Source: Anthonomus grandis grandis (taxonomy: Eukaryota; Arthropoda; Insecta; Coleoptera; Curculionidae). From it: a stretch of DNA of 64,000 bases. Each line of letters begins with the position of its first letter. The first letter of the stretch is position 1. Location: positions 23,539,167 to 23,603,166 of the forward strand of contig NC_065547.1 in the NCBI RefSeq assembly GCF_022605725.1, read 5' to 3'. This document shows positions 33,806 through 44,767 of this stretch, piece after piece. A model generated the notes under the pieces. It ran no database searches. It saw nothing but the letters and a program-made list of their open reading frames with translations, and was not told the origin of the DNA. Both the position numbers and the translations under genes were made by a program.

Positions 33806-35935
33806 TTAATATTTCTTGAAGATGTCTTGAAGATGGCAGTCGGCTAAACAGTTAATTTTAGTGTAAATTTTCAGATCGTCGGCAAAAAGCAATTTATAAC
33901 AAGAGATGATTGATGCGAGATCGTTAATAAACAATATAAACAACAAAGGACCCAAATTTGCTCCCTGGGGAACTCCAGATTTCACTATATATTGAGAAGA
34001 ACGAAAGCCGTCGATCTCGACAAACTGCCTACGCCCATTGAGATACGAGGAAAGAAAACTTAACAGACCTGTGGAACAGCCCAGATAATCCAGTTTTTTT
34101 AATAAAATTCTGAGATCTACCTGATCAAACGCCTTCTGAAAGTCCATGTAAAGGACATCTACCTGACCTCTAGCATTAAGCGCCTGACACACATATTCAG
34201 AAAGACAGCTCAGGTTTGTGACACATGATCTCTGCTCCACAAACCCGTGCTGATTGATAGAGATGAAAGATTTAACTTGATTGTACAGTTGTTTATGAAT
34301 ACAAATTTCAAAGAGCTTGGAAAAATTGCATAAAATAGATAAAGGTCTATAATTTCGAAGCTCCGACTTATCGCCCTTTTTAAAGATTGGTATGACTCGC
34401 GCTATCTTCCAGCAAGAAGGAAATATACCTGTGCGTATGCAGAGGTTAAAAATGTAAGTCAATGGTTTCGCCAATGCCGCAATACAGTCTTTCACTATGA
34501 AGCTCGGAATAAAGTCTGTACCGCAAGTTGACTTGTTTTTAAGTTTTTTGGAGGCTTCAATAATATCAGACTCATTTAAATAATTTAAAGTTACATCACT
34601 TTGACAATGTTTTAGTGTAGATGAAGTAAAGTTGTTAGCGTCAGACTCAATGTAAACACTCTGAAAAAAATTGGCGAAAGCATCAACTATCGATTGTGGA
34701 TTCGAAAACTCATCGGCACCATCCCTTATAATACCCGGTATTCTAGAATCGCCCTTCCTCATTTGAATGTACCTCCAAAACTCAGAACTATCCCTGCAAA
34801 TATTCGTTTCTATATTACGTAAATAGTTATTATATGCGTTTGTTTTTACTGTTTTGAGAGTAGTTCGTATGTTTTTAAATTTATCATAATGGTATATTGT
34901 ATTATATCTTTTATAATTCTTGTGGGCTGATTCTTTACTTTTAATTAACTGTATGATCTCTGAGGTAAACCAGGGAGGATACCGACGCCTTCGATCCTTC
35001 CTCAAAGGTACAGTGTTCTGAAACATAACGTTAAGAGAGTTATATAAATGGTCACAGGCTTCGTTGACACCCAAACACTTAAACAATTGTTCCCAATTTG
35101 CATGCAATATTGAATCGTATAACAAAGGAAAATTGGCCCTTCGAAAATTGAACGTCTTGGGTGCATTTCTGCATAGTTCAAATGATGGTGATTTTTCGAT
35201 TTTTAAGTTATTAACATAGACGAGTAGCGGGGGGTGATATTGATCAACCCTCGAAATCGGCATGTCTGATTCTATGACCGTACAGTCAACATTCGAAATT
35301 ACCAAATCCAGGGTTCGGTCAATAATATTTTTGACATTGTTTAATTGCTTTAGATCTAAAATATTTAGAAAATAATTAATAAGTGCACATTTATTATCAA
35401 GTTCACTAATACCAAAGAGAGGTACGTTAAAATCACCCAAGACAATCAACTTCTGGTTTAAAACTGCATCATGCAGGCATAGTGCCTCAATAAAATTTTC
35501 CAGATAATCATAGGATAAAGACGGCATAAGATAAATTATAATTACACCAATACGAAAATGAGAGTTAATATTTAGTCTACACCCTACAATATCTATTAAT
35601 GCAAAATGTTGATTTATATGGGAAAAGTCAATAGGCACAGCCCTGAGTTCCCCTTTGATGGCCAAGAGTACACCCCCGCCCCTTGCGACACTATGAGACT
35701 CGAAGTTACGGTCGGCGCGATAGACGTCATAATAAGTTGGAAACAGTTCAGAACTTGAGATGTCGTCTTTTAACCACGTTTCAGTAAGTCCCACAATGTC
35801 ACAAAAACCCGTAGATAATGAGTTATAAATTTCATATATTTGTTTAATAAATGCCAGGTTTGCCGAGTACGAGGGTTTTAAATCGAAATATTTTATTGAA
35901 GATACAAGGTTGCAATTAATATTACAAGGTTTCAG
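33806..35935 (-). pseudogene. LINE A ORF2: endonuclease and reverse transcriptase
   Basis: Open without interruption from about 35935 (after a TGA) to 33806, roughly 700 residues. The APE-like endonuclease has GLTETWL, LIVLGDFNVP and the terminal DQYHPPL, which corresponds to the SDHxP box. The reverse transcriptase shows IFKKGDKSELRNYRPLSILC, VDVLYMDFQKAFDQVDL (first Asp), YIVKSGVPQGANLGPLLFIL and LLFADDLKIYTK (catalytic AspAsp, about 33870-33895). The frame then stops 18 residues later, losing the thumb. The endonuclease start (the LNVRSL-type segment) is missing or diverged. It is the longest intact frame in the window, so the copy is relatively young. Confidence 0.88.
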
Positions 35936-35940
35936 CCTGG

Positions 35941-37280
35941 ATCTGCCATTATTTATTCATGACTTATTTACCTCTCTTAAATATCAAGACCGGCATTTGC
36001 TAATGACTAACTATATTATGATATTATTATAAATAGTATTGCGGATTGATTATTTCTTCAGATCTTTCTGAGATTCCTGAAAGTTTGATAAGCCGAAAAC
36101 AGATAATTATTCCATTAATAACCCTATATTTCACAGACTTAGTTGAAGTTTATTTTAAGATTTTAGAATAAACTTCGACTGTGAATTTATATTTATACGG
36201 GATATTATCGATATTGCTGATTTACTTTAGAGAAGTAGGTTTTTTGTAATACAAAACTCCAGCATTTGACTCTAGACTTTTCATGTGAACTGCTGTTTTG
36301 TTAGCTGCATCATACGAAATCCAGTTTATCAGTGTCATATTGAAATGGTTGAATCTATTTAGCGCAAGTTTGCCTAGCATCTACTTATTAGTAGGCTTAC
36401 AGGCTCCATAGTAATTTGATCATTGATAACTATTAGTTGCTCAATCTATTTCCGTTGCACTTTATAAGAAATAACTTCTTTACAAAGCTTTTATACGGAT
36501 TACTTAGTGGCAAACCTTTTTTTGTTAAGCCTTGCACTGTATTTAATCGGATCTGTTACTTATGTGTTGTAAATGGTTTTTCAGTTCATGAGATCGTTGG
36601 TGCCTTGTTGTTTGAGATATATAAAATTTTTTCTCTGTGAAAAAAGAGAAAAGTATTAATAATTTTGCTTTTCAAGATTTCAGTGGTCACCCTCGAATTT
36701 ACCATATAATCATGTCATAAATTATTGTAAGAAAAATAAAAAAACATTTCATCTTTTGGTCAGTAGAGAATCTATCGTTATTTTGGTCTTTGCCTTATTA
36801 TTAAAATTTTTTATAAATGAAAGTCAATTAAAAAAACAATTACATATTATTTTGTTTCTGATTCTAAAAAGTATGGTTTGTATATTCTGTAAAAAGTAAT
36901 TTTAAAATCATATCGATAAATAAATATATAGGGTTGTTCTTGAATACAAAATTCAATTTCGAATACTAAAATGTTTGCATTTTCACACAATATTTGTGAA
37001 AGTTTGGTATTGTTTAAAAATGTACAAAGGTTTGGCTATTGTTCAATTATATAAGGCACTAATTAACGTATGTTGTAAATATGAGTTTCAATTTTTAATA
37101 GTGCGCTATCTGTTTCCTTTTTATCTGACATTCATCTTTCACCCGTTTTTTATTTTTTCTGGCATGATTTAAAGCTGTGTTAAAAAGATGCAATTACGTT
37201 TTTCTTATAATTTAATTTAAGATATAGATTTTCATTGCAAAATGTTTCTGAAAATACACGTAAATTTTATAATATATAAC
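35941..37280. other. AT-rich sequence, nothing recognised
   Basis: No coding motif or repeat end seen. Confidence 0.5.
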
Positions 37281-37778
37281 GGGCACCAGTAAAATGAATA
37301 TTGTCACTGACGTGAGGAAAAGTGTCAATAAATCAGTGACAGTCGATATTTGAAAACAAGTATGAATTATTCAATCGACGAAAAAATAGCCATAATTAAG
37401 TGACATTATGCGGGAAACAGTTTTAGAGCAGTATCTGAAATGTTTTCAGTTTATTTCCCCACCAATCCCATTCCGTCCATTTCAACTATTTATTCGGCTG
37501 TAAAGATTTGACAAAGCCTTATAACAAATTGTTTGCTGGTGGCTGGTGTCTGGTTTTACCTGAACCGAAAATTTGGTAATTTCGCAATTACATTTAATTG
37601 AATAATTCAAGATTCGCTTATTCAAATTTTTTGAAACTTTGCACGAGGGTTTGCCAGATTGGTCTCTTCAAAAAGTTATCTTACATTTTTTCTGTAAAAT
37701 GTACAGGGAAGCCAATAATTGACCCCCTTAAAATTTACATGGGATTCCCTATGTTCCGCTCGGCGACGCACCACCCGG
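37281..37778 (+). pseudogene. Deleted mariner: HTH region and one end
   Basis: ATG at 37362 starts MNYSIDEKIAIIKWHYAGNS then FRAVSEMFSVYFPTNPIPS and STIYSAVKRF, the N-terminal HTH of a DD41D-type mariner transposase. Coding similarity stops near 37510. The interval ends with CACCACCCGG followed by TATA, a plausible mariner terminus, and starts near TATAACGGGCACC. The two ends match only partly, so the boundaries are uncertain. Confidence 0.5.
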
Positions 37779-40700
37779 TATATACACATACCTGTAAAAT
37801 ATATACCATCATTAATGATAAATGGCTATTTCAATATCAAAAAAAAATCTTCTACCTTATTAGTTTGAATTAATTAAAGATATTATTACCGGATAGCCTA
37901 GGATAAAGGGAACACTATAAATTCTTGACTTCTTAAGCAAAACTATTGAAATTTGCTATGTAGGTAAGTCACAGAAACACGAATTTTTTCACGCATTCAA
38001 TTCTTTTCTCTGTCATGTCTCATTTGCAGGAAAAATATATTTGTATATTTGTTCATAAATAATTTTCTCTTAATATTAGCATTTTTATTGTCTTAAATTT
38101 GGTTAAAATGAAACCCCTATGAGCAAAATCATAACGAAATAAATAAAGAGTAAAACTTTAGTAAAACATATTCTAAATTATCTCTTAATTTGTTTTTAAA
38201 TTTCCAAATAAAAATATAATAATTTATTTTATATACGTTTTGTGGCGGAACTTAGGCCTGAACTAGCGCCAGATATACTTAATACTTTTATGAGAGGAAT
38301 ACTATTTTTATTGACAACGTCCGATTATAATTTTTACCTGTCTCGTGTTAACTGTCGAACACTGACAATCAAAACAAGTAAGTATACAAAGACTCCAAAA
38401 TGTAAACTACGAGGATGAACAATAAAATAACATAGATAACCAAATGAGACCCTTTAATAAACTAAACCTAAGTAGAAATCTAAATAAACTTAACACTTGC
38501 AAAGCGCTTGCGTGAAGCTTCGGAATCGATAAGGTTGCTCGCTAAATTCTTGTACTATCCTTACTTTGGATTTGTATGCTAATATAATAGATGCAGAAAT
38601 TTACAACAAAGGATTGAATAGGACAAGAACGTATATGGCAAGATGACAAAGGTAAACAGGGGAAAGATCTACACTGAAAAACGATAAAAACATAAAAAAG
38701 TATAAATCACACATATTTCCAGACATCCCCTTTGGTTTTTTCATATTCTGTCTCGTTCTCTTTAATTGTAATAAAGTATATAAATTACCGACTGTAAATC
38801 CGACCACCATTTGACAACCCTCACCAAGGTGAAAACCAGTCTAAACAGTTGTCGAGAAAAGACAATAATAACAAACTACAAAATGTAAATTCTAAGGGCC
38901 CACGAAACAAGATAGAAGGTATCAGAGAATCGAATAAAAAAAATTCGACCAGTTTTTAACCCATTTGGATGAAAGGGTTTTTATATCTTTCTAAGATCTA
39001 AAAAGTACCAATCACGAGAATGACTTAGACGCCGAAGAATCGGAAACTTGGCACGACTACACTCCTTTTAAGTAATTAAAATATCTACGTATTTCAAAAT
39101 TTAAGCATAACTCAAGTGTCTTAAATAAAAGTTTAAAAAAATGAAACTATTGCTGGTTTTTAAGAACTATTATAAAGTATATACCTTTTTTAAATTAAAA
39201 TATATTTTTATGTCATAATAACTTGACACAATAAAAATCAGCTGTTATTTTATTACAAAAAAAGGAACTCACGGTTCAAAAGTATACAAAGACTTGCAAC
39301 CTATCCATAAACTACGGATTTTAAGTAACAGTTAGTAAAAATCTTAACGACTTAAGCGCAATAAAATCTTTTTATGCTTTATTTTATGTTGGTCTCACTA
39401 AACCGAAAGAATCCTTTAGTAGTGTGGTCGCCTCAATTGCAACATGAAATTTTTAACATTAGAGTTACGTATACAAAGCTTATCTGAGATATTTCTATAC
39501 AAAATGCTGAAGAATTAAATTGACTGTAGCAGGATTATTGCGAACAAAAAGTTATGAAGTTTAAAGAGTTAACTAAATTTTTTATGCCTAATAACGCTAT
39601 CATTTTAATGCAATACCTCCTATAGAAGGTATCGACTAATACATTTTGGAATATATTTTAAAACTGAAAGGAATTGGGAATGTACTGTCGTAATAAAAAC
39701 ATTAAATTTAGGCATTAAAGAAGGAAGCAAGACAAACGTCAAAGATCTTGAAATATGGACCTGATTAGAAATGAAGAAGAGAGATAGTGACTAGAAGAAT
39801 GGATATAAAGAATTTTAAAGTTTATTGCCTATTTCAATGTTCATTACGAAACAATATTAACAGTCGAGTAAGTCAGAAAATAAATTAATATTGTTTTACT
39901 CTTTTTTATGTATATCATTTACGATGTATTTTTTTTATTGCCCAATTTCTGTGGCAATCATAATTTCATTGAACAAATTTAGTGAACAAATACAGAAAAG
40001 TATACTGCCAACTAGAAGGAGAAGCTTTACTAAAACTAGCTTCATATGCGAAAAGCTACAAATCAAGATGTTTTGTTTAGGCCTTTAACTAAATAGACTC
40101 CCATAAGAGGGACTCTCGCTACTCCATATACATATTTTTTTTTATAGAGCGGCAAAATTTTTGTATCCATCTTTCTTGGATAAAATTAAGAAAAACAGTT
40201 GTATATGCACATGTATACGGGATAATATAATCACTGGCAAGTAAAGTCCTAAGAAAAAAAAATTTTCGATGAATTTGAAACTTTGTAGATATTTTATGAA
40301 AACTGGTATGTATTCAGAGCCGTTTACTAATACAAGGAATAGGTCCTTGAGATATGTAATATTACAAAATAAATAAGTCTTTAGTAACTGACTAATTGCT
40401 GTAGTTTGCGTAACCTACATTCGAGATTGATGTTTATATATCGAGATGATATTTATATATCAGCTATGACTAAGTTTCGCGAAATTAATATATATCCTCT
40501 AATAGCTAGCATTTCAAGAAAATCAACAGTATCACAGTGATCTAATAGAATATCATCTACTAGGATAGAAGTAGCGCTAGCTGGAGTAATGTGTTCGCTT
40601 GATTGTTTTTGGGATTTTTGGTCAGTTATTTTTAGGTGTTTCCAGATTACCATCAATGTATTATTTCATGTAGACTAACTTTACGGCCGATTAGGTCAAG

Positions 40701-41149
40701 GTTCCTGTGGAAAAAAAGCCAAGATCTTTTTAAAACCAGCTGTCTTACCCATATTATTAATATAAGTTTGTCATCATCTCCTTGTTTTCGTTTAAAAGCA
40801 CTATAATAACTAAATTATATTTCAAGTATACTATTGCTTTTATTAAGAAAATAAAAAGAAATAAAATTATAAAAACAAAAAAGCATTATTTTAAAGGTCG
40901 AAAAAATAGACAATTTCTCATTTTTGAAGATGATACGTAGTCATGAATTTATTACACTAAGTGCACTAAAATAAGGTAAGTTTGGTTAAATAAAATTATT
41001 CAATAATATTTTTTTTAATTTTACGTAAAATTTCTATTTATATTTTTAATGCAGTGTTGACACGTCCAAACTATACTTAATGATATATGAAACCTTTATA
41101 ATATGCGCTTCACGCACTATTAAATTATGCGTTCTACTCAACTCAACGT
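37779..41149. other. AT-rich sequence, nothing recognised
   Basis: 3.4 kb without a recognisable coding motif. Short open frames (for example 38601-38810 and 40453-40656 on minus) show no family signature. Confidence 0.5.
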
Positions 41150-41940
41150 AATGTTTGTTTAAACCTGTAAAAAATCTTGGATTATTTTTGAATGATATAT
41201 TGTGCTTTACGTTATATGTTTCTATTATCATTAAAAAGTCATTTTATGCTTTAAAGCCATTGTATACAAACAGAAATATAATGGATTTTAAAGTAAGGGA
41301 AAAACTGCGCGAGTCTTTAATATTACCTATTATGAGTTATTGCAATATTGTTTATTTGCCGTGTTTAGACAAAATCACTGCGTACCATCTATAAAAGCTG
41401 CAAAATAAATGCTGCAGATTTATTTATGGCCTGAGAAACTATGATGTAATTTCTGGAAAGATATGTGAACTAGACTGCGCGTGGAAAATCTATTCCCTTT
41501 GCGATTTGCGGTTTTTGTGCATAGACTTCTACGTCTTCTCCTCCTTACCTCCGTAAAAAACTTACCTTTAGGAAACATTTATAAATAAGTTGTCGGTTCC
41601 CAAATATTGATCAGGCTTCTTTCGTCGGAGTTTTCTGGATTATGCTGTGGCAACTTACAATAATTTTAATACGAATTTTAGAAAAAATTTCAGTAGTGTT
41701 ACCAAACAAAATAAATTTCTTATTTTGTAATTTTTGATTATTATGAACCTATGGATGAATATGTTAATTTTTTATTACTGTTAGTATTGCAATTTTTAAA
41801 TTTTAATTTTTCTTTCTATTGTGCTATCTATAATCATTTTTCTTAGATTTGTTAGACTAGGTTAAGTAGATTAGCCTTTGGCTATACTTCGCCTATGTAC
41901 ATTATTGGAAAGTAAAAATAAAGCCATTATTTTTTTATTT
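41150..41940 (+). pseudogene. LINE 3' fragment related to LINE B
   Basis: The + frame 41155-41394 (VKNLGLFLNDILCF, then LYTNRNIMDFKVREKLRESL and PIMSYCNIVYLPCLDKITAY) matches LINE B at 54620-54830. It continues as LQNKCCRFIYGLRNYD after a stop. The 3' UTR keeps the hairpin TAGCCTTTGGCTA followed by ACTTCGCC (about 41872-41894), as in LINE B, and ends in an AT-rich (TTTA) tail near 41930. It is a 5'-truncated, diverged copy of the same or a sister family. Confidence 0.8.
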
Positions 41941-41994
41941 ATTTATGTACTTATTTACCACTTTTTATTTTAATCATGAGACATACTTTTTATT

Positions 41995-42365
41995 AATGCT
42001 ATTTTATTTACTAAATCATTAGAATTGGATGTCTTTCCTGATTTGTGACCAATTTTAAAACAACTACTTAAACTTTATTCATAATGCTGGACCGATATAA
42101 GTAACTTTTGACTAGTACTCAAGGTTCACACTATCTACACCGACTTTTCTAAGGTGTTCAAGGAGATAGATCATGGGATAGTCTTACGCAAATAGATCAG
42201 ATAGATTCGCATCTATGAAATACGTCTCAAATTGTAAAGGTTAATAGATTTATATCATCAAGGATCCCATTTGGTTTTTTTTAAATATTTTTATAAATAT
42301 CCCCACATATTTTCAAAATACCAGATTCTTATATTTTGCAGATGACCTGAAATTTTTTTTTTGAT
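41995..42365 (+). pseudogene. LINE reverse-transcriptase fragment
   Basis: The + translation contains HTIYTDFSKVFKEIDHGIVL (palm motif with the first Asp, about 42130-42185) and IPTYFQNTRFLYFADDLKFF (catalytic FADD, about 42300-42359). The intervening GVPQG box is degraded (about 42255-42270). Clade not determined. It stops about 200 bp from the Penelope 3' end. Confidence 0.65.
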
Positions 42366-42461
42366 TTGCATGGACTTCCAGTCAAATAGTCCTATGATTG
42401 GAACCTTTGGTATGACGTACAAATTATGAAACAGCTACCACAAACTATTTATTTTTGCTCT

Positions 42462-42498
42462 CGACACGTGTTTAGCTAACAATGTTACCATCTTCGGG
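42462..42498 (-). ncRNA. Hammerhead-ribozyme-like motif, Penelope copy B
   Basis: Minus strand: CCGAAGATGGTAAC...GTTAGCTAAACACGTGTCGA. It matches copy C, but the GAAA box reads TAAA, which should abolish activity. Known biology: Penelope-like elements carry minimal hammerheads with a very short stem III. Confidence 0.4.
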
Positions 42499-42570
42499 AG
42501 AAGATTAAAAATAGAGCGGAAAAAGCAATGAGGCAGGGCCAAACAAATTTTAATTACTAACTAAACTATA

Positions 42571-44084
42571 CAGTGCTTTTCTTTAATGTCCCCCCCCTCT
42601 TTATTTTTTGAACGAATAAATTTAAAATATTAAAAGCTGAGGTAATGCAATTGATTAATGAATACTAAGTTTTAAAGCAAAATTGACAGATGAAAATTTT
42701 AAATGGAAAGCGTGGTCAGTAGCACATCATTTTGAAGCTCTTAACGAGTACCGTATAACCCTAGAATATAAATTCAATATCTTTACCTACTACAAAATGG
42801 TGGTACATTATTTAATAATTACCTGAATACATTAACATTTAACTTGATATATCGAATAAACAAATACATTGAGTTCAATTGAGAGAGAAATGGTTGCCTT
42901 GAACTTCTTGACATAAGAACAGTCGGTCCGAAATTTCACACCGAATATTTTCAAATACACTAACATCGATATTTCTACAAATATTCGTTATTATTTGTCG
43001 TAAATCCAATACTGAAACAAGTTCAGTTTCGTACACCTTTTGCTTCAAATAGCCCTATAAAAAAAAGTCTAGAGGTTTCAAATCTGGCGAGCGAGCTGGC
43101 CATTCCACGGGCCCTTGACGACCAATCCAACGACCGGAGAAATTGTTATCTAAATAGTTTCGAAATTGTCTGGAGTATTGATTAGGATTTGTTTCGACAA
43201 TTTCGGTGATTGGGGGGTCAATAGTATTTTCCAGCATATCCAAATACAGTTCCCCTATTAAATTTTGTTTGATGAATACAGGCCTCACCATATGGTTTTC
43301 CAATATCCCTGCCCAAAGGTTTATTTTTTCTGGATATTAAATATGAGTTTCTCTGAGTTTTTTTTTAGATTAGTGTCAGTCTAATAACGACAATTTTGTC
43401 TATGAACATTACCGCTAAGAAAAAATGTACATTCATCACTTTAACAAATATTATGGAGATAGGTAGGAGGTCGTGCAATGGTTTCCGTTATAGTTTCGCA
43501 GAATTCTGTTCTTCGATCAGAGTCATCTTCAGTTAAGTGGTAAACCATTTGGATTTTGTACGAATGATACTTATTTCTTTTCAAAAGTCTCCATACAGTA
43601 GAAGGACAAACCTCATGTTCATTCGCGACGGAGAAAGTTGATTGTTGGGGATTAACTATCATCTCACCAATTTTTTGAACTTGCTTTTCTTCCGAAATAG
43701 ACGGACGTCCTGGGGGCTTTTTATTGTTTACACTATCAGTAGTTAAAAATTTAGATACGAGTTCCCGTAAATATTTTCTACAAATAGGACGATTCGAGAA
43801 ACGATCGTTGAAAATCCTTTCAGTTTTGTAAAAGTTACGCACCGCACCGTAAATAAAAATCGCTTCGATTTTTTCTTCCAATGGACGAGAATTGACCATT
43901 TTAAACTACTACCACTAAAACCGAAAACTAAATAAGAATATTCTAACTGCATAATGACATTTGTTTTGATTACTGATATTTTTGTCACTGTTAATAGCGC
44001 CTAGCCGCCATCTTAAAATTTTCATATGTCAATGAATTGATCCGTTCAAAAAATAAAAGGGGGAGATATTAAAGAAAAGCCTTG
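42571..44084 (-). mobile_element. Mariner element inserted in Penelope copy B
   Basis: 1514 bp with about 43-bp inverted ends: CAGTGCTTTTCTTTAATGTC at the left and the complement of CAAGGCTTTTCTTTAATATC at the right, continuing into C-rich and TTTATTTTTTGAACG blocks. Flanked by TA on both sides (42569-42570 and 44085-44086). Both flanks are Penelope 3' sequence, so the insertion is younger than the Penelope copy. Confidence 0.9.
43000..43899 (-). pseudogene. DD41D-type mariner transposase (inactive)
   Basis: ATG at 43899 begins MVNSRPLEEKIEAIFIYGAV, then IFNDRFSNRPICRKYLRELV, a GRP linker (KKPPGRPSIS), a second HTH (ANEHEVCPSTVWRLLKRNKY) and YHLTEDDSDRRTEFCE. A stop and frame change follow at about 43440, and the first-Asp region survives only as ECTFFLSG in another frame. 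The second catalytic Asp is Glu (VETNPNQYSRQF, GAA codon). The third is kept in PARSPDLKPLDFFL, 42 residues later. A frame change in an A run at about 43055 is followed by a tail to about 43000. No intron interrupts this copy. Confidence 0.85.
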
Positions 44085-44767
44085 TAAAATTGACCCTAAG
44101 GGATTGGACCTTTATCCCTGTTAAAAATGTTTTTTTGATTTTTGAGTATTGGATAAATTTCGTATGCATCTAATTTAACTGGTTTAGGTAATTTTAAGTT
44201 GTCTATCCCTATAAAGTGACCAGTATTTAAAACATGTTCGGCCACACTTGACTTTTTGACTCTTCCATATTTTACATCACTTCCATAATCTACATGTTTT
44301 TTAAATCTGATATTAATTGATCTTCTGGTTTGTCCTATGTACTTTTTATCACAATAGTTGCAATTAATCTCATAGATCCCAGACTTTTCATTGGTCTTTA
44401 TTTTATCTTTTAGGTTTCCTAAACAATTTTGTAACTTGGCCGAATTTTGATACACCATTCTTAGACTTAAGTCTTTGAAAACCCTATCAAAGCCTCTCGT
44501 TATGGTATTGCAACAAAAGTTCTCTTATCTTCATCTTTTTGAAATGTGGTAGAGTTTTTAAGATTAACTTTAAACCTAGGTCTTCTAATCAGCTTATCAA
44601 TAATCTTATCGTCAAAACCATTGACCCTAGCAATCGTTTCAATTGTTACTTTTTCTTTATTTAACCTGCTATTACTTAGAGGAAATGAGACCAAGAAATG
44701 CATGCTAGCCATTTTATGCTAAAAACAATGGTTAGAGTCATTAGTTATGTATCTAAAAGTATTAAAA

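Larger units (their letters stand above)
33144..35940 (-). mobile_element. LINE A (Jockey/CR1-type non-LTR retrotransposon)
   Basis: Minus-strand element. Its 3' end on the minus strand has AATAAAGACTTATTT running into a (TTTA)n tail (33144-33174 on +), a typical LINE end. The coding region runs from about 35935 to 33418 with a deletion near 33680-33800. ORF1 and the 5' end are absent, so the copy is 5'-truncated. No target-site duplication was identified. Confidence 0.85.
42420..44767 (-). pseudogene. Penelope-like element, copy B (interrupted by a mariner)
   Basis: Minus-strand copy in two parts. 44085-44767 encodes the post-RT segment (MASMHFLV, IARVNGFDDKIIDKLIRRPR; 44500-44712). It also encodes a GIY-YIG endonuclease (SGIYEINCNYCDKKYIGQTR, then RSINIRFKKHV and SSVAEHVLNTGH; 44096-44458). 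The GIY, YIG, Arg and Glu positions are all kept. 42420-42570 is its 3' end, matching the 3' end of copy C at about 46250-46345. The mariner at 42571-44084 lies between. The RT is missing: at 44767 the copy meets copy C head to head. Confidence 0.85.
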
